From Apoderus coryli (Eukaryota > Arthropoda > Insecta > Coleoptera > Attelabidae): DNA of 64,000 bases. Position numbers and translations under genes: made by a program. Within the stretch, counting starts at the first letter, position 1. The number at the start of each line of letters is the position of its first letter. The notes beneath the pieces are model-generated. The model made no database searches and was not told where the DNA came from. It saw only the letters and a list, made by a program, of their open reading frames with translations. Location: assembly GCA_911728435.2 (NCBI GenBank), contig OU452202.1, positions 6,179,135 through 6,243,134 on the forward strand. The letters run 5' to 3'. Of this stretch, positions 21,421 to 33,529 are shown piece after piece.

Positions 21421-22320
21421 ACAGGGTGTTTCATAATATATGCGCAGGACTTCAGGATGTTTGAGTTCGTCCAAAAATATGAAAACAAGTTTCTATTAAT
21501 TAACTCTCTAAAATGCATCATTTTCGAGATACAGGGTGTTGAAATTGAAAACAAAATCCGTTTTTTGCGGATATTTCCATAACCGTTTTCGAGCAAAATC
21601 AACCTGTTAAAAGTTTGTTGAAATAAATTTAATTTTTTCTACTAATTAAACGTTAACTTCATAATTGCAAATTTAAAAAAAAAATGAAGAAATGATAGAA
21701 AAGTTCTTTTTTTTTAAATTCTCCAAACCGTAAAAATAGTCGAAGAATTGCTGCGTGCATTGAAGCTATCGGCGGACATTTCCAACATTTAATTTAACTG
21801 TGCATGGTTTTTTATTGTTTTTTTTTAATCTTGCAATTATGCAGTTAGTTTGGTTTTGTTACTTGTTCTAACGTTTAAATAAATTTCGTTAAATTAGTAT
21901 AAAAATTAAAATTACTTAAAAAAATTGTTTTTCAACAAGTTGATTTTCCTCGAAAACTTTAGAGCTTATGACCAAGAGTATCTTTTTTGTGTAGAAAACG
22001 TTTCAAATGGGTATATTAAAACCGTACTTTTTGCAGTGGCGTTGAATTTGGGGAGAAAACACCCACTACCCCTTCAAAATCTTCACGAATTATTAATTAA
22101 AAAAAAAATTCCTTCACAAACATAGCTTATTATGAGTAGGAAATGATTACAAAAGCTGTTTTCTGTACGATAAACGGGTCTGGAATATGCGCAAAAAACG
22201 ATTTTTTTTTTCAATTTCAACACCTTGTATCTCGAAAATGGTGCATTTTAGAGGGTTAGCTTTTTTTCATATTTTTTGACGAGCTCTTACATCCTGCGCA
22301 TATATTATGAAACACCCTAT
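21421..22320. mobile_element. 0.9 kb foldback element, ACAGGGTGTTTC ends
   Basis: The left end ACAGGGTGTTTCATAATATA and the right end (inverted, ending in GAAACACCCTAT) match. The arms match for about 180 bp, including GCGCAGGA, CTCTAAAATGCA and TTTTCGAGATAC motifs. TATA flanks fit a TA target. The interior has no recognisable transposase. Confidence 0.75.
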
Positions 22321-22392
22321 ATATACGTGAACAGAAGACATTTAACAATTATTTTTTTTTTCTTGAAAGTTTTCTTCAACCTTATTATTTTG

Positions 22393-22587
22393 TTTTTTAC
22401 TAGTCGATTTTCTTGGGAATGAGGTTCAGATGAAACTAGTTTTTTGAAATAAATATTGTACATTTATTTCATGTCACATTTTTTTTTCGTACAAAGTTCA
22501 GATTTCATTCAGATCTGAATTTCTGGTACATATTAATGCCTTGGTTTCATCTGAACCTCACTTCCAAGAAAATCGACTAGTAAAAAA
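22393..22587. repeat. foldback with 44-bp near-perfect arms
   Basis: TTTTTTACTAGTCGATTTTC at about 22393 continues to CAGATGAAAC at 22436, and the complement reappears at 22544-22587, with one or two differences. The 107-bp centre contains a second hairpin (TTCAGAT with ATCTGAA). Confidence 0.65.
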
Positions 22588-22850
22588 TTTAACAGTTAAG
22601 AAGAATAGCTGAAAAATTATATTTTGTTGTAGAAACCAGAGGCATTCAGAAACTGTAGGACGTTGTTGATGTTGCTTACGTTGGAGCAGCTGAGGTCTTT
22701 TTGGAGGTCACGTGTAACTTGAAGTTCTTGGCATATAGAATATTGAATCATATTAATTTAAAAATAATTCTATTAGAAAGAAATGGGAAGAAAAACTATA
22801 TAACATATCTGATAAATATATCTGAAAAATACCAGACTTAACAACGCTAT

Positions 22851-23966
22851 ACACTGTGTCCAAGATAAGAATGGGATAGCATTGGATTCTTGGAAATGGT
22901 AGGAGTTACAATGTCGGTTAAATTCGTGAAAAGTTGTACAATTTAAACACCTTTTAAATGGTGTTTTCGAAAGTAAACTAACTTCAGCCGTTTTCGAGAA
23001 TTTTTGGACAAAATTTTTTTCATTTTCAGTTTTTATTTGACAGATATACAAAAATGAAAAGCACTTTCTCATTGTTAATTTTGAGAATAATAAGATAGCG
23101 TTTACAAATTTTCATTACGACGTTGTTTTCGAAAAGCTATCAACTTCGTTTTTTTAAATACGGACCTGCATTTTTTATTGTTAAATTGAAAGCCATTTTC
23201 AATTAAAAAATAGGTGGTATATCACACGTACTGGTTTAAACAAGTTTTCACTATTTTTAGCTGTTATTTTCAATTATTCACGAAAAACCAAACCATGGTG
23301 TTTGATACTTATTTTGGGTAAAACATTCATCTAAGAGAGGCGTATTTTTAATAACTTCAAAAAGCTTAAAAATTTCTACTAAATTTAAAAAATCGTGTAC
23401 AGAATAAAATATTGTACTGAGACAGAAATAAATTGTCAAATAATAATAAATAATTGTGAGTAACGACGAAAGAATATTTTTGCAAAACCTACTACTCTGC
23501 AATAGTCAGTTTAGTGTGAAACTATGGCGATATTTCTTGAATAATTTAAAATAATATCTAAAAACTTGTTTAAACTATTACACGTGATATACCACCTATT
23601 TTTGAATTAAAAATGGCTTTAAATTTAACAATAAAAATCCAGGGCCGTATTTAAAAAAAGCGAAGTTTTTAATGGTTTTTTGGAAACGAAACGTCGGTAT
23701 TGAAAATTTGTAAACGGTATCTTATTCTCCTCAAAGAGCACCAATGAGAAAGTGGTTTTCTTTTTTTTATATCTGTAAAAATAATGTCAGAAATAAATAA
23801 AAACTAAAATCGAAAAAAATGGTTTTTTCAAAAATTCTCGAAATGGGTTAGTTTACTTTTGAATTTAAAAGCTGTTGAAATTGTACAACTTTTCTCTAAT
23901 ATAACCGACATTGTAACTCCTACCGTTCCCAAGATTCCAATGCCATTCTTATCTTGGACACAGTGT
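22851..23966. mobile_element. 1.1 kb foldback element, ACACTGTGTCC ends
   Basis: The left end ACACTGTGTCCAAGATAAGA is mirrored at 23943-23966. The arms match for several hundred bases. One half of the same element recurs at 39460-39931. It is inserted directly against a Penelope reverse-transcriptase fragment that starts at 23968. Confidence 0.75.
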
Positions 23967-23967
23967 A

Positions 23968-24150
23968 TATGGTATGCTCAAAATTCATAAAGCACGATTT
24001 CCACTGAAATCTATTGTATCCCATCTCAATAAAATATATAATAAAGTGGTGTCCTTCGATGTTGTTTCATTATACACCAAAATTTTAGCTAAGGACATCA
24101 TCAGTAAAAAACGAAACGATATTGCAAAAGTTCACTAATATACCAATAGA
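23968..24150 (+). pseudogene. Penelope-like reverse transcriptase fragment
   Basis: The reading frame gives YGMLKIHKARFPLKSIVSHL, then VVSFDVVSLYTKI. These correspond to the YGLPKIHK..PLRPIVS and LVSFDVVSLYTN blocks of Penelope-like element reverse transcriptase. The normal spacing between the blocks is shortened, so the fragment has an internal deletion, and the catalytic YVDD block is absent. It is a relic. Confidence 0.75.
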
Positions 24151-25585
24151 GTTAGCTTGAGCATATACGCGTATTTCCAGTATCAAAACAATCGATATAA
24201 ACAAATCGATAGAGTTGCAATGGCGGCCTCTATTTCAAGCGTAATCGCACAACTTGTCAAATACCTTGGATAAACTATCATTCCACCTTTGTTTTTTCTC
24301 CAGTTTTTTCCCTATAGATACGTGAATCATTTTGTATAACCATTGTACCCGAGGATCAAATAACTACCATTTAACGTCATAAACTAAAATTGACACCGAA
24401 CAAAATGGGTTTACTAATATTCATGAATTGACTCTTATTATATAACACCAGTAATAATCTGAACAACAAATGGTATAGATAGCCAACTTGGTCTTCTAGA
24501 TTTGAAACTTGTGACAGAGTACTAATATGTGTGATGTCTTTAAATACCTGACGGAAATAATGATGTCTAATTAATGCAAAATTGTAAGTTTATTTTATTT
24601 TAACAAACTTCCGCTGTCGTTTACCATTCCCGTTTGATTGACAATTGCAATCGCTATTATTTTGCTTTTTAAAAGTTGTTTAGGCACACTATACTATAGT
24701 ATAGTTATTAACCTATTTTTATTATTATTTTATTTTTTAACAAATTGACACATTATGTTAGCTTTAGTTGGGTTGGATTCGTGGTCAGGGTATTCTGTTT
24801 CTTTTTCTTTAAATGCTACTGACTTTTCATATCAGTCAAGTCAACTCTGAACGTCAACGGTGAACAGGAACGGCAAAAGCCATCTGCGACCACAGTTTAT
24901 AAATTAAGGAATATATTTTGTAGCATACAAATGCAACAGACCGGTAAAGCCTATAAATTGAGCTTGAGACTGTTTTATAGTTATTATTCTAACTTTTCTT
25001 CAAGTGTTTATTGATTAACCAGTTACTGTAATCATAAACTACAGGTAATTTTGGATAATAATCTGCATACACAGTTACTAAATTAAAATATTGTTTGCAA
25101 AAATCGACTTTCCACTTCGATACAGTGATATATATATATATATATATAAATTCATGTTTTGTGCATTTTAATTAAGTAGGTAGTAGATACATTTAAGAGC
25201 AAAATGGTTACTTAATATCCATAAAATGAAATTCTTTATTGGCGCCACCTGATAAGCATAACGAAAATTATTAACATAATCCCTTGTTATTACCATTACT
25301 AAAGCACCAAAGCTAGTACACAGTTTCATACTGGACGCTACTCATGCAAACTTAAATTAGTATTCAATTGGTAGAACTAAACAACTCATATCCCTTGTTG
25401 ATATGATTTTTGCAGACAAACACATTTACCAATTAATAATGAAGCTATTATTCTTAAATTTATGTTCGTTGTCGTTTAGAAATAGCGTGCTGTAGCAAAT
25501 ATTTTGACATTTTTACACTTTTACTCAAAAGATAATTGTAGACAAATATCTAAACACCATATTTTAACTAGCCATACCCATTACA
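24151..25585. other. spacer, no gene seen
   Basis: The only feature is a (TA)n tract near 25130-25148. Confidence 0.4.
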
Positions 25586-26254
25586 ATGTACAGGGTTGCC
25601 CATTAGTGTGTGGGCGGAAGATATCTCAAGATCTCTAAGCGGTAGACAAAAAAATGCTCTACAAAACCTTTAAGCACTGAAGAGATGTACAACCCAAAAA
25701 TGTATTAAGTTATACAGAGTGGTTCACAAACGCGCAGCTGACTAAACTTGCTGTACTGTATAACCTTAATTAACATATGTACTTAAATTACATCTAGGTA
25801 CCTTATGCTACAGTAAATAATATAGAGAGAAATAGATGTGTGGTTTGTAGTGTGTTTCGGTGTCTGATCACTGGATGTCGCCATATGTCAGTATTATAAT
25901 TTAACCAGTTTTCTTGTTTCCAAATAATAATTAGTGCGTTCTTTGGACACTAGATGCCATGTGCTGTTTATATTATTGTGTTTTCTAGAATATTCATCAC
26001 TGTCAGTACTACTGGGAAGTTATTACGATCTCCCAATTATGATTTACAAACAGATAACATACACGTCATACTTTATTTAACAGTTTATTAATTTTAGATA
26101 TAAATTTTCAAGAAATGGTAAGTATTCCAGTATGGATACTTAATGGTGTGAGAGGTACAATGTCACATTTTTATTTTCAGACCCGGATACATTGCTCTAA
26201 TTATTAATTCTATGTTCCCTGCAATGGAGCTTTGCTTTAACAATTGTATGACCA

Positions 26255-26282
26255 CTGATGATGGAGCTTGGAGCTCCGAAAC
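26255..26282 (+). ncRNA. hammerhead-ribozyme-like core
   Basis: CTGATGA (26255-26261), a T, then a perfect 6-bp stem GGAGCT/AGCTCC with a 3-nt loop, then GAAAC (26278-26282). This is followed by ATGTTTGGTA, where GTA could be the cleavage triplet after a 2-bp helix III. Helix I pairing was not found by eye. Confidence 0.55.
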
Positions 26283-28189
26283 ATGTTTGGTAGTTAATAT
26301 ATTTGTTTTATTTGGTGGAGGATTGAGTTTCAATCCTATTAAGTCGAATTTACTCCCCTCCAGAATGGAGTACTTTTTCTTAAAACAAACTTGCTTGTTC
26401 TTAATGCGACACCCTGTATATTTTAACACAAGTAAACGCCGCTCGCAAAGACAAGAAAAATTACATAAGGGTGATATGTCTAAGTATAGTAGTTTTTGAA
26501 ATATTGTAAATAAGGGTTAATTTTGATATAAATGTAAGATGTTGTGGTTACTAAAGAAACCAAACATATACCAATTTTTCATGTCAGGTCCATTTGAATT
26601 TCTTTCTTTTCTCCGTTTTAATGTGTGTAAATTGTATTTTAGTGGGAAATGTTAAATGGGACACCCTGGTAATCAGGTTAAATTCGAGAAGTCCCTTTCC
26701 TATACTTTGTATTGATGACAATATTCCATGAGCTTAAGGGTAACCATTTTTTCATAAGAAATTATTAATAAAAAAATTGCCAACAAAAGTCGCAATTTTT
26801 TGTACTTTTAAATATATTCTACTTGCCCGCACAGGGAAAGTATTGTGAACGGGCTAAAAAAAATTGAGATAAAGACGGATATAACCATTTTGAAGTTCCC
26901 TGAGACGATTAATACCATGTCCAGGTGGAAGTCTGTCTGTCTGTGTGTATGTATGTGTGTCTCTATGTATTCTACCACGATAGCGCCCAAACGCTTTAAC
27001 CAATTGAGCTAACTTTTGGTATATGAGTTTGGGGCAGTCCTAAGATGAAGCCATTAGATTTTAGTTGAAATCGTTTAAGCCCTTCACAGGCCAAATTTTC
27101 ATATAGCATTAGGGGTCGAGTGTACATAATTTTAAAGCATTTTTTTATTTGCTTTACAGCCATAGATGACTTTTGATATTTGCCCCTAGAATTCTCGAGA
27201 AAATAGCGATTAAAATTTCCCCAGCTAGATTGTTGGACGTATATAGAAGGTGTCCCACTTAAGATGGAAACAAGCCAATAACTTTTTGGTAGGACGGTTC
27301 TAATTTTGATAAAATATCATACAGTGTGTGTCATTAAAAATTTAAATTTTTAGTTAATAATTTGGAAAAAAGTAATGCAGATTTCACGACGCCGCTGGAT
27401 TCTCCGTATGAACTTTATAACAATCCAATTATACCTTTTAGATAGTTGCCAACATGATCAAGACACGAGGGAAGTCCAAAAACTATAAATATTCTCAGTC
27501 TCATTGTTTAATATCTTTTCACGTTACTATTCTAGTCCAGATAAAGGCTGTTATATTCTTGGGAGTTGATATCGACTCAATTTTGAACTGGTATGTGCTA
27601 TTGAAAGTATTTCAAAAAAGCTTTGCAAGTGGTCTGTAAAATTTGTTTCCTTTTTGTGATTGTACCTGACGAATATCGAGTAGTATTATTATTAATCAAA
27701 GTTTAAGAACTCAGTCCATGGAAACAAAATGCTGTGTTGTGTCGTTTTAATACGGAAAACGTTGAAACTACGAAAAAACATTAACTTGAAAAATATGAAT
27801 TAAACTGTGAACTAAAAATAATAACAAACTAAAATTCAATATCTTCGGCAAAGTCACCATAGTTTCTATAATGCATTTTTCATAACTTTTGAATAACACA
27901 CACTGTATGAATTTTTATTAAAATTAGAACTTAAGTATTTTGTATGACAAAGACTCGAGTAAATTTATCAGATTTGAAATAAATTATGTACTAAAGGTAG
28001 TTTACTCTTGAACGAAAAAAATGTAAACCCCATTAAAACGTACGCCAATGAGGTACCGCACTTTTTATCTCGATGAAAATGTGTATCTCGTAACCGTAGA
28101 CAGTCGTACCAAAAATGATAAAAAAAGCTCAAAAAATAACAGAGTAATTGGCTGGTATCCATCTTAAGTGGGACACCCTGTATATTACA

Positions 28190-28460
28190 AATAAAATATA
28201 AGTTTCTCAAAGTCACTGTAACGTCATTGGTAGATCCTTCGCTTCTTATCCGGAAGGTTAGGGGTTCTAATCCCACCTCTGGCAATACTTTTTTTTCTTA
28301 TAATTTTTGTATAAAGTAGTTAGTTTGTTATGTTATGTTAGTTTATTGGAAATAATGAAAATAATACAACTAGAAAAATGATTATTATTAAAATTCTGTT
28401 TCGTTACGCAGATTATATATTATTGTTGATTATATTATAACTTCTCGGGAAAGTTTTGGG
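28190..28460 (+). repeat. tRNA-like SINE segment, copy 1
   Basis: It contains a B-box-like GGTTCTAATCCC (about 28261) after an arm resembling a tRNA anticodon stem, then a shared tail with TAGTTAGTTTATTGGAAATA-like sequence and TTCTGTTTCGTTACGCAG. The tail and the tRNA-like head recur at 34640-34870, so this is a dispersed, probably tRNA-derived, repeat. Confidence 0.45.
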
Positions 28461-28616
28461 GTGACACTACTGATTTTATTTTCTATTGAAAACCAGGATA
28501 GACCTTTATTTTAATAATTTACAAATAGGTGCTCCTAAAAACAAAAATAAAATGGGTTTAATTAAATACCAAAATACCTATTTCTTTTGATAACAACTAA
28601 ACGACTACACGAAAAT

Positions 28617-28670
28617 TTATTTTAACAAATGCTCAAAATATTGACCACCTTGTTCGAGGCACTGCAGTCT
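28617..28670 (-). pseudogene. Tc1/mariner-like transposase C-terminal tail relic
   Basis: The minus frame reads RLQCLEQGGQYFEHLLK, then stop. This is the same C-terminal signature as at 9340, 34870 and 42974. It is only 17 codons long. Confidence 0.5.
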
Positions 28671-29279
28671 TAAAATAAATGCACTTTTAGCTCGTTGCTA
28701 TAGGCTTAGATTTTATTCTATTTTAACCTAAATAGTCCAAATATGTGTGTTTAAACCATTTTATTTTTTAAGAGCGCCTATTTTTAAATAATTAAAATAA
28801 AGCTATAATTTAACTGTTTCGTTTTTAAAAGAGAAAAAAACTAATAGAAAAAAAAAAATAAAATGACAAAAAATTTTTGTTAACAATTTGTTTAATTCTT
28901 TTTTTAAATGATTTTTTGTGAAAAAATGGTTAGTATTAAGCTCATAAAATATGATATCAATACAAATTATAGGAAAGGGTCTTCTTGAATTTAAGCAGAT
29001 TTACAGGGTCTCCCATTTAAAATTTTAATGTGACCACCCTGATATAATTTTTCTTATTTTTTAGAGCGGCATTTATTTATGTTAAAATATACAGGGTGTC
29101 GCATTAATAAAAAGCAACTTTGGTCTGCTGCGCGTTTGTGAACTACTTTGTATAATTGAAAACATTTTTGGGTTGTACATCTCTTCAGTGCCTAATCGTT
29201 TTTTAAACGATTTTTTTGTCAATCGCTTATAGATCTTGAGATATATTCCGCTCACACATTAATAGGCTGCTCTGAGATG

Positions 29280-30890
29280 CAGAGTGAGTCAAGTTTTTGT
29301 ACCAGGATTTTAACAACAAGTTTTCTCCAACATTTTAAAAAATAATCGATACAATGTAGTACACTTGTTACACGTCAAAAACTCAAAATCTGATATTATT
29401 AAAAAAAATCCATAACCTACAAGGTGGTACATTTTTTGGGTTCGTACTGAATTTGAGCCTCATAAACTTTCTGTACTCTTCTGCTTTGCTGTTACCCAAT
29501 AAAATAACTGGCTAAATAATGAACATTTTCTTCATTATAACGGAACAGCTTTCTGTGACCACCTGGTAATGTTTCTATTCGTTTTTTGTAATATTTGTCT
29601 GCTCTAATTTGATTTAAAAACATAATTCACAATCATACACACGAAGCCTACTACTTGGAAGTTTTAATAGAGCAAATTGTAAACACGGTACTTTTATTAA
29701 TATAAATGGTTTTGTTCACATTTGCTGTAGCCTTTGCTTCTAACAAAGCAAATGCTTTTACTTTAAGTATATATAAGTGCTCCGATAATATTAATCATTT
29801 ACATCGAAGGTTTTGCTTCAAAGATATGTAGTAAAGGCATTTGCTACCTTTTATTCATGATACTAATTATTACTATCTCCATTATTTATAGGTGACTCCT
29901 CGGGACACCCGCTCCAGCGCTTAGTATTTTACGCATTTAATTTTATAAATAAGCTTCTGAATCACAAATCGTTCAATTATACATACCAAAATTAAATATC
30001 AATATAATAATAAACCTTATATTTTATACTAATATATATTAAAATTAATATAATCCCCTAGTATCTACTAACATTTAGCATCTGTATAAAATCTTAAATC
30101 ACATTCCTTATATCTACCTCATAACTAAACTTGAATCATAAAATGTAACAAAATAACAATTCCTATTCACGACACGACAAAAATAGAGTAAAAAAAAACA
30201 TGTTCTTAACTCACAAATGGCTTCATCGACCGGACTTTGGTTCTTTAACTTGTCAAATAAATTGGTCTTTAGTTCCTTAAGAAACCGGCCCCTTAGTGCT
30301 TGTTAAGAGCGCTTGACGGAGTTTCAATGGTCAAGTTGGCACGATCTGGTGTCAATTACTAGAGATTTTCACTTTAAACAATTAGTTGGCTTTGGCTTTG
30401 TGTCGTTTTTCCTTTTGCTGCCTGGCTAAATACCGGAACAGATTGCAAAACGTATTGGAGGATTAACGGTGAGTGACCATCTCTATTTTTCTGTTTTTGT
30501 TGTTTTTGTTTGCTATTAATATATACATGTAATTCCTTGGCGGATTATTAAAAGAACAACAATAATTAGACGTGAAATAAATACTACAATCGATAAAATT
30601 CTCTATTTGTTGCTTATATACTTACAGGGTGAAAATATTCGTGAAATATATTCGTTATTTAAAACATAATAATAATAATAATCTTAATAAACTGCCCTCG
30701 AGGCATGAATAGCTCACCATATTTAAGTGTAAAAGTAATAATTTTATGACTTTTTTGTTTTAGACATCAGATATTTTTTTTAAGTATCTGATTTGTTCCT
30801 TTTTCTTCTTTTTGGAGGCACTATTTATACGTACATATTTTATATTTCAGATCTTCTAGGCCAAGTTCTTGTACGCAAAATAGTTGATTT
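29280..30890. other. spacer, no gene established
   Basis: No coding sequence is seen. Near 30471 a good donor site (ACG followed by GTGAGT) ends a less AT-rich stretch (30210-30470), which could be an untranslated 5' exon. There is no other support for it. Confidence 0.3.
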
Positions 30891-30929
30891 TTTTTAGTTT
30901 TATTATAAAATTTATTTGGCCCCCTTTTC

Positions 30930-31830
30930 GACTATATAAGAACGCCTATGTAAACAAAATTGTTATGCTGCATTTGGTAGGATATCTTATATATACATAT
31001 AATTAGCCAATTTTTCTGTTATATTTGGGAAATTTTTGTTTTTTCGTTTTTGATCATTTTTTACACTATTTTCGAACGCCTGTGTGAACCAGTTCATTTA
31101 TGTAACATTTTCTAGGTTATATTCTATCACAACTATGAAACAAAATTCCGTATTTCGAATAAGTTTAGGAAGTCCATATATATTTTTGACCCCATTTACA
31201 CTATTTACGAACGCCTATCAAAACAAGTTAATTATAACATATTTTATAGGTTATATTCTATCAAAGCTATAAATAAATAATTAATATTTCTGCTATGTTT
31301 AAGAAATACGTTTTTAAGTTATCACGGATACAAATTTTTTCTGACCCTTTTATAGAATTTTCACGGACGCTTATGGTACATTAGTTTTTGTCGTGTATTT
31401 TTAACACCAATTCTTTTATGGAATATTTTTTTGCTTATATTGTATCACAACTATGAAAAATTATTCCATATTTCGAATAAGTTGAGGAGATATATATTTT
31501 TTTATGTTTTGACCCCTTTTCCACTATTTACGAACGCCTATGAAAGTAAGTTATTTATGACACATTTTATAGGTTATATTCTATCAAAGCTATAAAGAAC
31601 TAGTTAGTATTTCTGGTATGTTAAGAAATACGTTTTTTTTTTAAATCTTTTTTACCCCATGTTACACTATTTTCGAACGCCAATGTGGTATAATATGTTA
31701 TGTTCAATATTTTAGGTTCTATTCAATTAAATGCGTAAAAAAGTATGCAGTATTTCGGATAAATTTAAGAACTATGAATTTTTTTAATTTTGAACCCTCT
31801 TTTAAGCTCCTTGCCTACGTTGAATGTTTC
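30930..31830. repeat. diverged tandem satellite, about 135-170 bp period
   Basis: The landmark CGAACGCC and its variants recur at about 30941, 31075, 31210, 31365, 31533, 31676 and 31809. Each is followed by TAGGTTATATTCTATC-like and TATTTCGAATAAG-like blocks. Spacings are 133-168 bp, so there are six to seven diverged units. Related units recur at 40550-40800. Confidence 0.75.
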
Positions 31831-31925
31831 CCAAAATCTAATCAGCTCTTTGCCATGTCCTATAGTATTTTTGTACCAAATTTGGTTAAAATCTGTTAAG
31901 TGGTTTTTGCGTTTTCGTGGATATA

Positions 31926-31930
31926 GGCAG

Positions 31931-31963
<33 letters not shown>

Positions 31964-31979
31964 ATGACAGACAGACAGA
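31926..31979. repeat. (CAGA)n microsatellite
   Basis: Imperfect CAGA/GACA repeats directly after GTTAAGTGGTTTTTGCGTTT, a context often seen at the 3' ends of arthropod LINEs. Confidence 0.8.
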
Positions 31980-32063
31980 AATTTTTTTTAAACTACTTAT
32001 TTATGTATAAAATGACCAAAAACAAGTATTTCCGGTGAAATTAAAAAATATATTACCAAACAT

Positions 32064-32091
32064 GTTTCGGAGCTTCAAGCTTCATCATCAG
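32064..32091 (-). ncRNA. hammerhead-ribozyme-like core
   Basis: On the minus strand: CTGATGA (32085-32091), a stem-loop GAAGCTTGAAGCTCC (one A-C mismatch relative to the version at 26255), then GAAAC (32064-32068). The downstream ATGTTTGGTA is identical to the copy at 26255, so the two are related. Confidence 0.5.
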
Positions 32092-32702
32092 TGGTATCAT
32101 AAACAACTACGAAAGCTACATTGCGATGTGCAGATAAACTAAGATTAACAATTATTCATAGAGTAATGTAATCGCGTCTGACAACAAGAACGCAACGAAC
32201 GAACGAATGTTGCAACCAACTTTGTTTTTTTTTTAAATGCCACGATATATTTTTCTTTGTATTCTTGGATAGGCCATTTCTTTCTCGATACAACAGTATA
32301 AAATTGTGATGGGGTTAAACAACAAACTAATTGAAACCAAAATCCCGGGCTCTCGTTGCATGTAGCTGCTCGCCTAGTATAAATATGAAGACAATGTTCA
32401 AGAAATAAATAATATGGCTGAATCACCTAAGGTGGAGGCCACAAGAAAAAGGAAGAATCCTCAGATTCTACCTTTCCTTAAAAAAAATCCTAAAAAATCA
32501 CCTGATTTTTTGTTACAAAAAATAATAATATATATTTAAATGTATTTTACAAAAATATAAATACTGATTATTAATAATTATTAAAAAAAAAACAAAACAC
32601 ACACATATTATATAGCAAGCACTAGAAAAAATGTATAATCAAAATACAAAAATATTTATAAAATTAATTATCTATTGTCCGTTCAAAATGTGGGGTGGCG
32701 AA

Positions 32703-33523
32703 TCATTTCGGTCTCTTTGCATTTTTTGCCGAACTAGAGGATAAGAATCTACCAGTCTGTTGAAATGACGATTCCTTGCTTGGAGTTTGCTGCAATTTCT
32801 TAGTTATAGTTGTAAGTACACATTAATGAAGCTTTTCCAAAATTCTGAAGGTATTTTCAACAAATTGCGAACTACCGCTAAATTCTCCGCAGGCTTTTTA
32901 CATTCCTTTGCTACAGCTATTCTTTGTAGATGCATAATTAAAAACGCCATTGTATCTCTGTTAGCTTGTGGCTACTGTGCAATACATTCATTCATACAAA
33001 GCAGGTGCGATATCTTGTGGATCATTTGCATCAACTGCTTGCACGAAAGCATTACATTATGCGGTATTATTGGTTCGTCAAGGGAACGTAAGAAATTAAC
33101 GTTAAGTTGACCAAGTGCTGAAGTTCCTTTGCTTTTAATAAATTTTCCTTTTAAATTCTTAACATCTTTTTCAGACCCTGGTACTCGATAGAGACCGATT
33201 TCTGTGTGTCTGTGAACGATTAAAGCTGGCACCATTGGCGATGTTGATGGCGCATAGTCACTGATATTCCCCACAGAATTTTTATAATTTGGTGTATTCG
33301 GTAAAGGCACACAGGGCAGCACCAACTTATCCTTACATTTCGCATGATATATCGATCGACACTCCTTACATTTGATTGCAATCTTTCCGAACTTAATGCG
33401 TTTTTCGCAGCAGACACACACCTCCGGCATCACAATAGTTTTCACTTGTAATGAATGTTGGCGCTGATTTTGGCTATAACTGTTTGGATGCAAATGAGTA
33501 CGAGGCGGTTTGTTCGGACTCAA
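32703..33523 (-). pseudogene. RACGAP1: RacGAP1 (MgcRacGAP/tumbleweed) pseudogene
   Basis: Functional RacGAP1 is the GTPase-activating subunit of centralspindlin, needed for cytokinesis. Here the first part is open and encodes a C1 zinc domain with all ligands (H, CxxC, CxxC, H, C, C; segments KTIVMPEVCVCCEKRIKFGK and KCKECRSIYHAKC). The start of a RhoGAP domain follows (APSTSPMVPALIVH, LYRVPGSEKDVKNLKGKF, FLRSLDEPI). The frame then shifts: AVDANDPQDIAPALYE in another frame ends at a TGA, and NRDTMAFLIMHLQRIA in a further frame is followed by more breaks before a C-terminal GRFLSSSSAKNAKRP. No introns interrupt the homologous stretch, which suggests a processed copy. I saw no clear poly(A) tail. 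Confidence 0.8.
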
Positions 33524-33529
33524 ATTCTC

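Larger units (their letters stand above)
25590..29275. mobile_element. nest of foldback elements forming a 3.7 kb stepped palindrome
   Basis: Four pairs of inverted segments lie concentrically: 25590-25760 with 29115-29275, 26400-26450 with 29060-29110, 26650-26760 with 28940-29035, and 27240-27300 with 28135-28190. Most of these ends carry an ACAGGGTG-like motif pointing outward. This is what repeated insertion of ACAGGGTG-ended foldbacks into one another would give. One long, decayed palindrome is the alternative. It includes a hammerhead-like motif, a tRNA-like segment and a transposase tail, listed separately. Confidence 0.65.

Noticed and set aside
21421..29275. CRISPR-like repeat array or prokaryotic system
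   Set aside because: Repeats are inverted, not regularly spaced direct repeats, and the sequence is clearly eukaryotic.
30210..30480. Possible untranslated first exon ending in a GTGAGT donor
   Set aside because: A single donor-like site and milder AT content are not enough; no promoter or partner exon was found.
32787..33110. 107-codon plus-strand open frame
   Set aside because: Antisense of the RacGAP1 pseudogene.
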